Positions 1 to 6,369 of a stretch of 9,404 nt of DNA are shown here, one piece after another (within the stretch, counting starts at the first letter, position 1; the number at the start of each line of letters is the position of its first letter). Position numbers and translations under genes: made by a program. The stretch spans positions 1 to 9,404 of the forward strand of contig DOZA01000410.1 in the NCBI GenBank assembly GCA_003518245.1, read 5' to 3'. Source of the DNA: Bacteroidales bacterium (GTDB lineage Bacteria; Bacteroidota; Bacteroidia; Bacteroidales; VadinHA17). The notes beneath the pieces are model-generated. The model saw only the letters and a program-made list of their open reading frames with translations, was not told the origin of the DNA and ran no database searches.

Positions 1-1
1 T

Positions 2-214
2 AGCGGAATACCATTGGCCAGGATTTTCACAAAAACAGATAAGGTAAGGAGTAACATGCTATCAAAGAATCTAATAGTTCACGATAAGTTTATGTTGGAA
101 ACATGGGATAGTCTACCTCCCTCATTTATCAGCTCATCCTTGACAAAAATAGGACGAACTGAAATTCTGAATTATATTGAAGAAACTTTAATTTTTTTTA
201 ATAAGCCTCTTTAA
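2..214 (+). CDS. C-terminal end of an unrecognised protein (5' partial)
   Basis: An open frame runs from the window edge to a TAA at 212-214 and gives about 70 residues, beginning SGIPLARIFTKTDK and ending IEETLIFFNKPL. Possible internal starts are TTG at 14 and ATG at 56, but the frame is open to the edge, so I read it as the 3' end of a longer gene cut by the window. There is no signal peptide, membrane segment or familiar motif, and I do not recognise the family. The tail is a mix of basic and hydrophobic residues with no low-complexity sequence, which fits the end of a soluble enzyme. The following prs gene lies 69 bp downstream behind its own possible promoter, so functional linkage is not implied. 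It could also be a chance open frame. Confidence 0.45.
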   Translation, partial: SGIPLARIFTKTDKVRSNMLSKNLIVHDKFMLETWDSLPPSFISSSLTKIGRTEILNYIEETLIFFNKPL

Positions 215-231
215 TGTAAACATGATTTTTG

Positions 232-239
232 TAGTTTTG
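232..239 (+). promoter_or_regulatory. Possible -7 box (TAGTTTTG) upstream of prs
   Basis: TAGTTTTG matches the Bacteroidota -7 consensus TAnnTTTG and would start transcription roughly 35-40 nt before the prs ATG. No TTG or TTTG lies at the expected -33 distance, so only half the promoter is visible. An 8-bp perfect palindrome, ACGATCGT (242-249), follows at once and would cover the expected start site. Isolated matches to this box also occur by chance inside genes of this window. Confidence 0.35.
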
Positions 240-283
240 TAACGATCGTAAAACCTGTATCAAAAACTGAAAACCTCTCAGAA

Positions 284-1222
284 ATGAACGGAAAATCACC
301 ATTAAAGATATTCTCCTGTCGCGCCTCCCGGTATATTGCTGAAAACATAGCCAAGAATCTTGGAGTAAGACTTGGGGAAAGTAGTGTGACTGAATTCAGT
401 GATGGTGAATTCCAACCTCGTATAGATGAATCTGTAAGAGGTTGCTCAGTATTCATTATCCAGTCTACCTTTCCTCCTGCTGAAAATCTGATGGAGCTTC
501 TACTGATGATTGATGCAGCAAAGAGGGCCTCTGCCTACAAGGTTATTGCTGTAATACCCTATTTTGGGCTGGCACGCCAGGACCGAAAAGACAGACCCAG
601 AGTGTCAATAGGAGCAAAAGTAGTGGCCGACCTGCTCGAATCAGTAGGTGTCGACAGGGTGATGACCCTTGACCTGCATGCTGACCAGATACAGGCTTTC
701 TTCAATGTTCCGGTGGATCACCTTTATGCTTCATTTCTTTTTGCCAACTATATTAAGGAAATGAATCTTGATAATCTGACAATATCGGCTCCGGATATGG
801 GAGGATCAAAAAGAGCAAACGCTTATTCACGGCACCTCAGCTCTGAGTTGGTGCTTAGCTATAAACTCAGGAAGAAACCCAATGTAGTAGAAGAAATTTC
901 AATTATTGGTGAAGTTAAAGACAGGAATGTAATTATTATCGATGATATGGTTGACACGGCCGGAACACTTACCCTTGCTGCTCAGGTAATAAAAGATAAC
1001 GGGTCAAGGAGCATTCATGCTTTTGCCACTCATCCTGTACTGTCAGGACCGGCATACGAAAGAATTGAGAATTCACCTATTGAAAAACTAGTAGTTACAG
1101 ATTCAATACCAAACGTAAGACCCTCACCTAAAATTGAAGTATTATCGGTTGCCAGGTTGTTCGCTGAAACAATAGATGCTGTATACCATAATGAGTCTAT
1201 TAGTACTGGCTTTGTTTTTTAA
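284..1222 (+). CDS. prs: Ribose-phosphate pyrophosphokinase (PRPP synthase)
   Basis: This enzyme transfers pyrophosphate from ATP to ribose 5-phosphate, making PRPP for purine, pyrimidine, NAD, histidine and tryptophan synthesis in the cytoplasm. The 312-residue product has the normal class I length. Visible signatures are the ATP-site RQDRK at 98-102, the metal-binding region DLHADQIQAFF around His132, the KxR pair of the catalytic flexible loop at Lys194 and Arg196, and the PRPP-binding loop IIIDDMVDTAGT at 217-228. The ATG at 284 gives the expected N-terminus, where a first beta strand (KIFSCRAS) is followed by the helix RYIAENIAKNLG. The flexible loop differs from the usual DKRR form, reading YKLRKKPN, but keeps the lysine and arginine. 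It precedes rplY by 114 bp, as prs precedes ctc in Bacillus. No Shine-Dalgarno sequence is visible. A strong promoter for rplY begins inside the last codons of prs, so the next gene need not depend on prs transcription. Confidence 0.97.
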   Translation: MNGKSPLKIFSCRASRYIAENIAKNLGVRLGESSVTEFSDGEFQPRIDESVRGCSVFIIQSTFPPAENLMELLLMIDAAKRASAYKVIAVIPYFGLARQDRKDRPRVSIGAKVVADLLESVGVDRVMTLDLHADQIQAFFNVPVDHLYASFLFANYIKEMNLDNLTISAPDMGGSKRANAYSRHLSSELVLSYKLRKKPNVVEEISIIGEVKDRNVIIIDDMVDTAGTLTLAAQVIKDNGSRSIHAFATHPVLSGPAYERIENSPIEKLVVTDSIPNVRPSPKIEVLSVARLFAETIDAVYHNESISTGFVF

Positions 1223-1242
1223 CAGTTTTTATCCTATATTTG
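1211..1242 (+). promoter_or_regulatory. Bacteroidota housekeeping promoter for rplY-pth-S4
   Basis: TTTG at 1211-1214 and TATATTTG at 1235-1242 are separated by exactly 20 bp, and CA follows the -7 box. This fits the known sigma-ABfr-type consensus (TTTG or TTG, 19-21 bp, TAnnTTTG) almost perfectly. The -33 box lies in the last codons of prs. The predicted start near 1247-1250 gives a leader of about 88 nt before the L25 ATG. It is the only promoter in the window with both boxes at correct spacing and probably drives L25, pth and the S4 gene. Confidence 0.8.
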
Positions 1243-1289
1243 CAGGCCAAAATTTTTACTAAATTATTTATTGTCAAATGTGTGATGGG

Positions 1290-1310
1290 AGGTCTTTAAG
1301 ACTAAGATCT
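1290..1310 (+). promoter_or_regulatory. Hairpin in the 5' leader of the L25 gene
   Basis: In the RNA, AGGUCUU (1290-1296) can pair with AAGAUCU (1304-1310) over seven base pairs, including one G-U, around a 7-nt loop. It lies inside the predicted leader, 26 nt before the ATG. Ribosomal protein leaders often carry autoregulatory structures, but no such role is shown here, and the stem is short and AU-rich. Confidence 0.3.
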
Positions 1311-1336
1311 TGAGTAGCACAACTAAAAAGAGACAA

Positions 1337-2008
1337 ATGAAAACCCTTGAAATTATTGCCGAGCAAAGAACTCAGACAGGCAAAAAAGAAACCAGGAAAA
1401 TCAGGAATGAAGGAAATGTGCCATGTGTAATGTATGGTGGTGAAAAGATTTATCATTTCTATTCACATGAGAATAATTTTAAGGAGCTGGTTTATACACC
1501 TAATGTTTATATTATATCCCTTGATATTAACAATAAAAAGTATAAGGCTGTACTTAAAGATATTCAATTCCATCCTATTACTGACAGGATAAATCATATC
1601 GATTTTATGGAAGTGTCTGATGACAAGCCTGTTACTATAACAATGCCTGTTAATCTTACAGGTGAATCAGTAGGTTTGAAAGCCGGGGGCAAATTAAGGC
1701 TTAAAAGAAGACGAATGACAGTAAAAGGTAATATTGATGTATTACCTGATAAGATAGATATTGATATTACTGACCTTGATATCGGGCAAACCATCAAAGT
1801 GCATGAACTGAATTATGACGGTATTGAAATACTTGACCCACCGAGAGCAATGGTCGTAGCTGTTATATCTTCACGACTGGCAATGAAAGGGATGGAAATT
1901 ACTGAGGAAGTTGAAGAAGTTGAAGGCGAAGTTGAAGGTGAAGAACCAGAAGGAGTAACTGAAAGCACAGAAGCAAAAGAAGAACATCAGGAAGCCGAAA
2001 ACAAATAA
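1337..2008 (+). CDS. rplY: 50S ribosomal protein L25, CTC (general stress protein) form
   Basis: L25 binds 5S rRNA in the large ribosomal subunit. The 223-residue product is the long two-domain CTC/TL5 form, not the short enteric form. The 5S-binding N-terminal domain (about 1-92) contains the signature GNVPCVMYGG near residues 26-35 and KDIQFHPITDRINHIDFMEV near 74-93. A beta-rich C-terminal domain runs from about 95 to 180. A very acidic, Glu/Val-rich tail follows (about 188-223), which is probably disordered. The ATG at 1337 is chosen because it gives the conventional MKTLEI start; an upstream in-frame TTG at 1310 would add nine atypical residues and sits in the leader hairpin. It has its own promoter at 1211-1242 and is probably cotranscribed with pth, 30 bp downstream. 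Confidence 0.95.
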   Translation: MKTLEIIAEQRTQTGKKETRKIRNEGNVPCVMYGGEKIYHFYSHENNFKELVYTPNVYIISLDINNKKYKAVLKDIQFHPITDRINHIDFMEVSDDKPVTITMPVNLTGESVGLKAGGKLRLKRRRMTVKGNIDVLPDKIDIDITDLDIGQTIKVHELNYDGIEILDPPRAMVVAVISSRLAMKGMEITEEVEEVEGEVEGEEPEGVTESTEAKEEHQEAENK

Positions 2009-2038
2009 CCTGTTTATTAACTTTAAACAACCCATACC

Positions 2039-2638
2039 TTGAAATATCTGATTACAGGATTGGGTAATATTGGTGAGGAGTATAAAAATACCCGGCACAA
2101 TATTGGATTCATAATACTTGATGCCTGGGCAAAAGAATCCAGTGTTACTTTTAGTGACAGACGTTATGGTTGTATTACCCAGGTGAAATACAAGGGACGT
2201 ACCTTTGTCCTTCTCAAACCATCTACTTTTGTTAACAGGAGTGGAAATGCAGTCAGGTACTGGCTCAGGAAGGAAAAAATACCAACAGAAAACCTTCTCG
2301 TACTGGTCGATGACCTGTCAATACCCTTTGGATCAATGCGATTGAGATCAAAAGGAGGCGATGGAGGACATAACGGACTGGCTCATATTAATATGATCCT
2401 GGGGAATAGCAATTATGCCAGGCTCAGGTTTGGAATTGAAAATGACTTTATGACCGGTGGTCAGGTAAATTATGTCCTGGGCGAAATGACTGAGGATGAA
2501 AAAACAATACTGGCTAATCGAACAGACCTGGCCCTTGAAATAATAAAATCTTTCGGTACAATCGGTGTTGAACTTACAATGACAAAGTATAATAAAGAGG
2601 CTAAATCACTTGATAATGGTGAAGGGGAAAACAGCTGA
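2039..2638 (+). CDS. pth: Peptidyl-tRNA hydrolase (aminoacyl-tRNA hydrolase)
   Basis: This enzyme cleaves the ester bond of peptidyl-tRNAs that drop off ribosomes, recycling tRNA in the cytoplasm. The 199-residue product matches the usual bacterial length. Active-site residues are all present: Asn10 in GLGNIG, catalytic His20 in NTRHNIGF, Asn66 in KPSTFVNRSG, Asp91 in VDDLSIPFG, and His111-Asn112 in GGDGGHNGL. The start must be TTG at 2039: an in-frame TAA lies at 2024-2026, and the first internal ATG would remove His20. The motif usually written KPxTYMNxSG reads KPSTFVNRSG here, so the Tyr-Met pair of the substrate cleft is Phe-Val. It lies 30 bp after rplY and its 3' end overlaps the S4 gene by 23 bp, so translational coupling to that gene is likely. 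Confidence 0.96.
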   Translation: MKYLITGLGNIGEEYKNTRHNIGFIILDAWAKESSVTFSDRRYGCITQVKYKGRTFVLLKPSTFVNRSGNAVRYWLRKEKIPTENLLVLVDDLSIPFGSMRLRSKGGDGGHNGLAHINMILGNSNYARLRFGIENDFMTGGQVNYVLGEMTEDEKTILANRTDLALEIIKSFGTIGVELTMTKYNKEAKSLDNGEGENS

Positions 2639-3005
2639 TCAGAGAATTGATAAGTTCCTGTGGACCGTAAGAATATTTAAGACAAGAAGTATGGCCACAG
2701 ATGCATGCAGGAAAGGAAGGGTAATAATTAATGATATTCATGTAAAACCTGCAAGACAGATTGCTGTTGATGAAATAATAAAGGTCAAAAAGCCACCGGT
2801 GCTTTATACATACAGGATCAAAAATATTCCTCGGTCAAGAGTATCAGCCGGTATGGTAATTAATTTTATCGATGACCTTACCCCTGAGGAAGAAAAAACA
2901 AAGCTTGATATAAAAAACAAAACAGTAGTTGGTTACAGGTTCATGGGGACAGGTCGTCCCACAAAAAAAGAGAGACGTGACCTGGATAAACTAATGGATC
3001 AGTAA
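2616..3005 (+). CDS. S4-domain RNA-binding protein, Hsp15-like
   Basis: The 129-residue protein begins with an S4 RNA-binding domain (about 9-70): QRIDKFLWTVRIFKTRSMA, then GRVIINDIHVKPARQI. This follows the pattern of E. coli Hsp15 (HslR). The C-terminal GTGRPTKKERRDLDKL (111-126) matches the basic Hsp15 tail ending in KKERRDL, so this is closer to Hsp15 than to the shorter YabO/RqcP of Bacillus. Hsp15 binds free 50S subunits still carrying peptidyl-tRNA and helps recycle them. ATG at 2616 is preferred over the in-frame TTG at 2610. The gene starts inside the last 23 bp of pth, in another frame, so the two are almost certainly cotranscribed. The role in rescue of stalled 50S subunits is inferred from the family and the pairing with pth. 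Confidence 0.88.
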   Translation: MVKGKTADQRIDKFLWTVRIFKTRSMATDACRKGRVIINDIHVKPARQIAVDEIIKVKKPPVLYTYRIKNIPRSRVSAGMVINFIDDLTPEEEKTKLDIKNKTVVGYRFMGTGRPTKKERRDLDKLMDQ

Positions 3006-3114
3006 GCCCAGAGCAAATATTTTATTATTAACTTGGAACGATTAAAATAATTATTGAAATCAGCCTGAATTAAGAAGGCAATAAGCTGGCAGGTTGTTTA
3101 TAATAATACAGGGT

Positions 3115-4443
3115 ATGGGTAAAAATAATATAGAAAAAACCTCTGTAAGTTATGCCGTGCTTAAAGTAATTGCCAGATTATGGCATAACAATATATATTA
3201 CAGGAAAGTAATAGTTATAGGCAGGGAAAACCTTAATAATAAATTTCCTAAAATCCTTGCCCCTAACCATCAGAATGCACTGATGGATGCAATGGCAATA
3301 GTATGTTCCACAAGAGGACAACAGGTTTACCTGGCAAGAGCCGATATTTTCAAAAAGAAATTCATAGCTTCCATTCTTTACTTTCTTAAATTACTTCCTG
3401 TATATCGCATCAGAGATGGCTATGACTCATTGAGACAGAATGATGAAATATTCAGGAAGATCATTGACGTACTTAAGAATAACAAACCCTTAGTTATATT
3501 ACCTGAAGGTAATCATGCAGGCTACCGACGGCTTAGACAACTAAAGAAAGGTATTTTCAGAATAGCATTGCAAACAGAGGAATCGGAGAATTTCACCATG
3601 GGTATTAAAATTATACCTGTAGGGGTGGACTTTTCTGATTATCACCGATTCAGGTCTGTTCTGACCATTATTTACGGCAGGGCCATTGATGTGTCTGAAT
3701 ACAAAAAGCAGTATGAAGAAAATCCCAATGTGGCTTATAATATGTTCAGGAACAGGCTTTCTGACGAGCTTAAAAAATACATGGTCCATATTGACTCCGA
3801 TCAAGACTACGAGGCACTGGATGCATTGAGGGAGATTGTAAATGGTAAATACAGCACCAGCAAAAAATATCCCAAAGTAAGCAGAGACAAACGGCTTATT
3901 AAAACAATGGAATCATTACAGCAAAAAGAACCGTCTAAATTTGAAGAAATATGCAATCTTACCCTCAAAATTAAACAACTGGCAAAAAACCTTAATGTGG
4001 GTTATTATCACCTGAACCGTACAAAACCACGTTTGGTATTTCATCTTGTTGCAATTGCCGGGCTTATTGTTTTGCTACCCCTTTTTCTTGCAGGCTGGCT
4101 GCTTAACTATATCTTTTATAAGATCCCAAAACTACCGCTGAAAAGCATTAAGGATATAATGTTTCATGGTTCAATAAGGTACGTCATTTCTCTTCTGCTT
4201 GGACTGATATTCCTTCCAGTATATGCAATCATTGCTTTTATTTTTATACCTGTCTGGTGGATTGCCCTGATAGCTATACTGCTTATAATACCAGCTGGAA
4301 TATTTGCATGGAATTATACTCTCATGTGGAAAAAATTACTCGAAAGAATAAGGGTAAGAAAGTATATAAACAGGAAGAACACCGAGTACAAACTGTTAAG
4401 CGATGAATATTCAGCTTTGCTGGACGATATAAGGAAATTATAA
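3115..4443 (+). CDS. Membrane-associated lysophospholipid acyltransferase-family protein (PlsC-like)
   Basis: The predicted 442-residue protein transfers an acyl chain to a glycerolipid-type acceptor at the inner membrane; the exact acceptor is unknown. The N-terminal LPLAT domain (about 30-225) has the catalytic motif as NHQNALMD, with His52 and Asp58 spaced HX5D instead of the usual HX4D, then RADIFKKKF (75-83), an acceptor-phosphate motif PEGN (130-133) followed by the basic run YRRLRQLKKG, and IIPVGVDF (167-174). HX5D spacing is also known in yeast G3P/DHAP acyltransferases. A charged linker follows, then hydrophobic stretches at about 308-336 and 356-400, enough for three or four membrane helices, and a basic tail. 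This is longer than a simple PlsC (about 240 residues). ATG at 3115 is preferred over a TTG at 3094 on codon grounds. The SDR gene follows after 1 bp. No convincing promoter or terminator was found in 3006-3114. Confidence 0.85.
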   Translation: MGKNNIEKTSVSYAVLKVIARLWHNNIYYRKVIVIGRENLNNKFPKILAPNHQNALMDAMAIVCSTRGQQVYLARADIFKKKFIASILYFLKLLPVYRIRDGYDSLRQNDEIFRKIIDVLKNNKPLVILPEGNHAGYRRLRQLKKGIFRIALQTEESENFTMGIKIIPVGVDFSDYHRFRSVLTIIYGRAIDVSEYKKQYEENPNVAYNMFRNRLSDELKKYMVHIDSDQDYEALDALREIVNGKYSTSKKYPKVSRDKRLIKTMESLQQKEPSKFEEICNLTLKIKQLAKNLNVGYYHLNRTKPRLVFHLVAIAGLIVLLPLFLAGWLLNYIFYKIPKLPLKSIKDIMFHGSIRYVISLLLGLIFLPVYAIIAFIFIPVWWIALIAILLIIPAGIFAWNYTLMWKKLLERIRVRKYINRKNTEYKLLSDEYSALLDDIRKL

Positions 4444-4444
4444 T

Positions 4445-5239
4445 ATGGATTATAATAATAAAGTATTCTGGGTAACAGGTGCTTCTTCGGGTATAGGAGA
4501 AGCTCTTGTTTACGAACTCCTTGAACGCGGTGCAAAACTTATTGCATCATCTAATAAGCCTGATGACCTGGAGAAAGTAAAATCCAGGTGCAAAGGCAAA
4601 GAACATTTAATATCAACTGTGGCCTTTGATCTTGCCGATACAGACTCTATAGAAAGAATTGTAGCTGACCGATTTGAAGAGTACGGACAAATAGATGTTC
4701 TTATTAACCTGGGTGGTGTAAGTCAGAGGTCCAGAATTGAAGAAACACCTTTATGGCTTGACAGGAAGATAATGGAGATAAATTATTTTGGGACTATTGC
4801 CCTAAGTAAAGCTGTTTTACCGTATATGATTAAACAGGGATCGGGTTATATAATGGCTACAAGCAGCATATCAGGACGTTTTGGTTTTCCACTGCGTTCA
4901 GCTTACTCTGCCTCAAAACAGGCTATACATGGATTCATTGAAACACTGCAATTAGAAAACAAAAAAAACAATATTAGAGCCTCAGTAATCATACCGGGCA
5001 GGGTAAAAACAAATATTTCAATCAATGCACTAACACCTTCAGGTGCCACACATGGTAAAATGGATGAAGGACAGGCAAAGGGTATTTCACCACAAAAAGC
5101 AGCAAGAAAAATACTTAGGGGACTGGAACGAAAAAAAAGGGAAATTCTTGTTGGCGGAAATGAACTGTTAATGTTGTATATAAGGAAGTATTTTCCATCA
5201 ATTTTCTTTAATATTGCAGACAAAATTAATCCCCATTAA
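4445..5239 (+). CDS. Short-chain dehydrogenase/reductase, DHRS7-like
   Basis: This is a 264-residue NAD(P)-dependent oxidoreductase of the classical SDR fold. Visible are the Rossmann motif TGASSGIG (11-18), Asp62 in FDLAD, the active-site Asn113 in EINYFG, catalytic Ser141 (TSSISG) and the YxxxK pair Tyr154/Lys158 in YSASK. The usual NNAG motif is altered to NLGG (88-91). The stretch GVSQRSRIEET just after it resembles the NAGVSQRS segment of vertebrate DHRS7-type reductases, one of which (DHRS7B/PexRAP) reduces acyl- or alkyl-DHAP. No signal peptide is seen; the C-terminus (about 238-256) is amphipathic and could touch the membrane. It starts 1 bp after the acyltransferase stop, so cotranscription is nearly certain and a lipid substrate is a reasonable inference. 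The substrate and cofactor preference cannot be read from the sequence. Confidence 0.9.
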   Translation: MDYNNKVFWVTGASSGIGEALVYELLERGAKLIASSNKPDDLEKVKSRCKGKEHLISTVAFDLADTDSIERIVADRFEEYGQIDVLINLGGVSQRSRIEETPLWLDRKIMEINYFGTIALSKAVLPYMIKQGSGYIMATSSISGRFGFPLRSAYSASKQAIHGFIETLQLENKKNNIRASVIIPGRVKTNISINALTPSGATHGKMDEGQAKGISPQKAARKILRGLERKKREILVGGNELLMLYIRKYFPSIFFNIADKINPH

Positions 5240-5277
5240 TTATAGACTAGTATAAAGGGGGAAAATAAATCAATAAA

Positions 5278-6366
5278 ATGAAAAACTATCTTATCAGCGG
5301 AATTCAACAAATGGGTGTTGGGGTAATGAACCTGCATGAGGCATGGGAGTGGTACAGGAAGTTTTTTGGTATGGATGTACCAATATTTGAAGAAGAAGCT
5401 GAAGCAAAACTGATGCTACCCTATACAGGGGGTAAGCCGCGCATCCGTCATGCTGTGCTTGCTATGAATTTGCAAAGCGGAGGAGGTTTTGAGATATGGC
5501 AATATAAAGGAAGGAAGCCCAAAGATATTAAAAGTGAAATCCATGCTGGAGATCTGGGTATTTTTGCCTGCAAGATGAAGGTTAAAAATATTAACGACGC
5601 ATTGAATCATTACAGCCATAAAGGGGCCAGAGTACTTGGAAAACCCTCAAAAGACCCTCGTGGCAGAAATACTTTCTTTTTAAAGGATCCTTATAATAAT
5701 CTTTTTCAGTTTGTTGAAGCTAATGATTGGTTCCTGAATGAGAAAAAAGTAAACGGGGGTGCTTACGGAGCCGTTATTGGTGTTACAGATATTGAAAAAT
5801 CATTGAAAGTATATTCAGATATACTTGGTTATGATAAAATACTATACGATAAAACAGATGTCTTCAGTGACTTCAACAACCTGCCCGGTGGTAATAATAA
5901 ATTCAGGAGAGTACTGCTAACACAGAGCACACCATTCAGGGGTGCTTTCAGCAGGTTATTTGGCAATAGTTTTATAGAACTTATCAGTGTCCGGGACAGA
6001 AAACCAGCAAGGATATTTGAGGACCGGTACTGGGGGGACCCGGGATTTATTCATCTATGTTACGATATTAATGGGATGGATCAGCTTAAAGAGTACTGCC
6101 AGAAAGAGGGATATGGCTTTACTGTTGACAGTAAACACAGTCATGATGTTAATGGATTTGATATGGGCGAAGCAGCAGGTCATTTCGCCTATATTGAAGA
6201 TCCTGATGGTACACTAATTGAATTTGTTGAGACACTTAAAATCCCGATAATGAAGAAATTGGGATGGTATATTAACCTGAGCAAGCGGAATCCTAAAAAG
6301 AACCTGCCTGCCTGGATATTAAAAATGCTTAGATATTCAAGGATTAAGGATAAGAACAGCAAATAA
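5278..6366 (+). CDS. Two-barrel VOC (glyoxalase/extradiol dioxygenase superfamily) protein
   Basis: The 362-residue protein has two VOC halves: one from about 5 to 150 and one from about 162 to 320, each ending in the DP-(YN/DG)-x-L-(F/I)-(Q/E)-F-V-E strand. Superfamily members use paired strands to hold a metal and catalyse isomerase, dioxygenase or lyase reactions. In the second half three of four expected ligands are visible (Glu234, His259 in GFIHLCYD, Glu315 in IEFVE), while Ala or Val occupies the first position. In the first half Gln11 and Glu72 are possible ligands, but the third and fourth positions read Ile/Phe and Gln144. The second half is thus the likelier active site. A basic tail (about 325-362) with aromatic and Leu/Ile residues (KLGWYINL, AWILKMLRY) might bind membranes. 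It lies 38 bp after the SDR gene on the same strand. The substrate is unknown; membership in the superfamily is secure. Confidence 0.85.
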   Translation: MKNYLISGIQQMGVGVMNLHEAWEWYRKFFGMDVPIFEEEAEAKLMLPYTGGKPRIRHAVLAMNLQSGGGFEIWQYKGRKPKDIKSEIHAGDLGIFACKMKVKNINDALNHYSHKGARVLGKPSKDPRGRNTFFLKDPYNNLFQFVEANDWFLNEKKVNGGAYGAVIGVTDIEKSLKVYSDILGYDKILYDKTDVFSDFNNLPGGNNKFRRVLLTQSTPFRGAFSRLFGNSFIELISVRDRKPARIFEDRYWGDPGFIHLCYDINGMDQLKEYCQKEGYGFTVDSKHSHDVNGFDMGEAAGHFAYIEDPDGTLIEFVETLKIPIMKKLGWYINLSKRNPKKNLPAWILKMLRYSRIKDKNSK

Positions 6367-6369
6367 TCA

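Noticed and set aside
1310..1336. TTG at 1310 as an extended start of L25
   Set aside because: It adds nine atypical residues before the conserved MKTLEI start and falls in the leader hairpin.
3006..3114. Promoter or terminator between the S4 and acyltransferase genes
   Set aside because: TTGG at 3033-3036 has no acceptable TAnnTTTG at 19-21 bp, and the only stem (GCCT 3063-3066 with AGGC 3076-3079) is 4 bp with a long loop and no T-tract.
4903..5223. 106-codon minus-strand open frame opposite the SDR gene
   Set aside because: It is fully antisense to an intact SDR with all catalytic motifs and has no supporting features.
5559..5566. TATTTTTG inside the VOC gene, and again at 7931-7938 inside the T9SS gene
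   Set aside because: Both match the -7 consensus but lie within coding sequence without a -33 box. They show that isolated -7 matches are common in this AT-rich DNA, so confidence in the single-box promoters was kept low.
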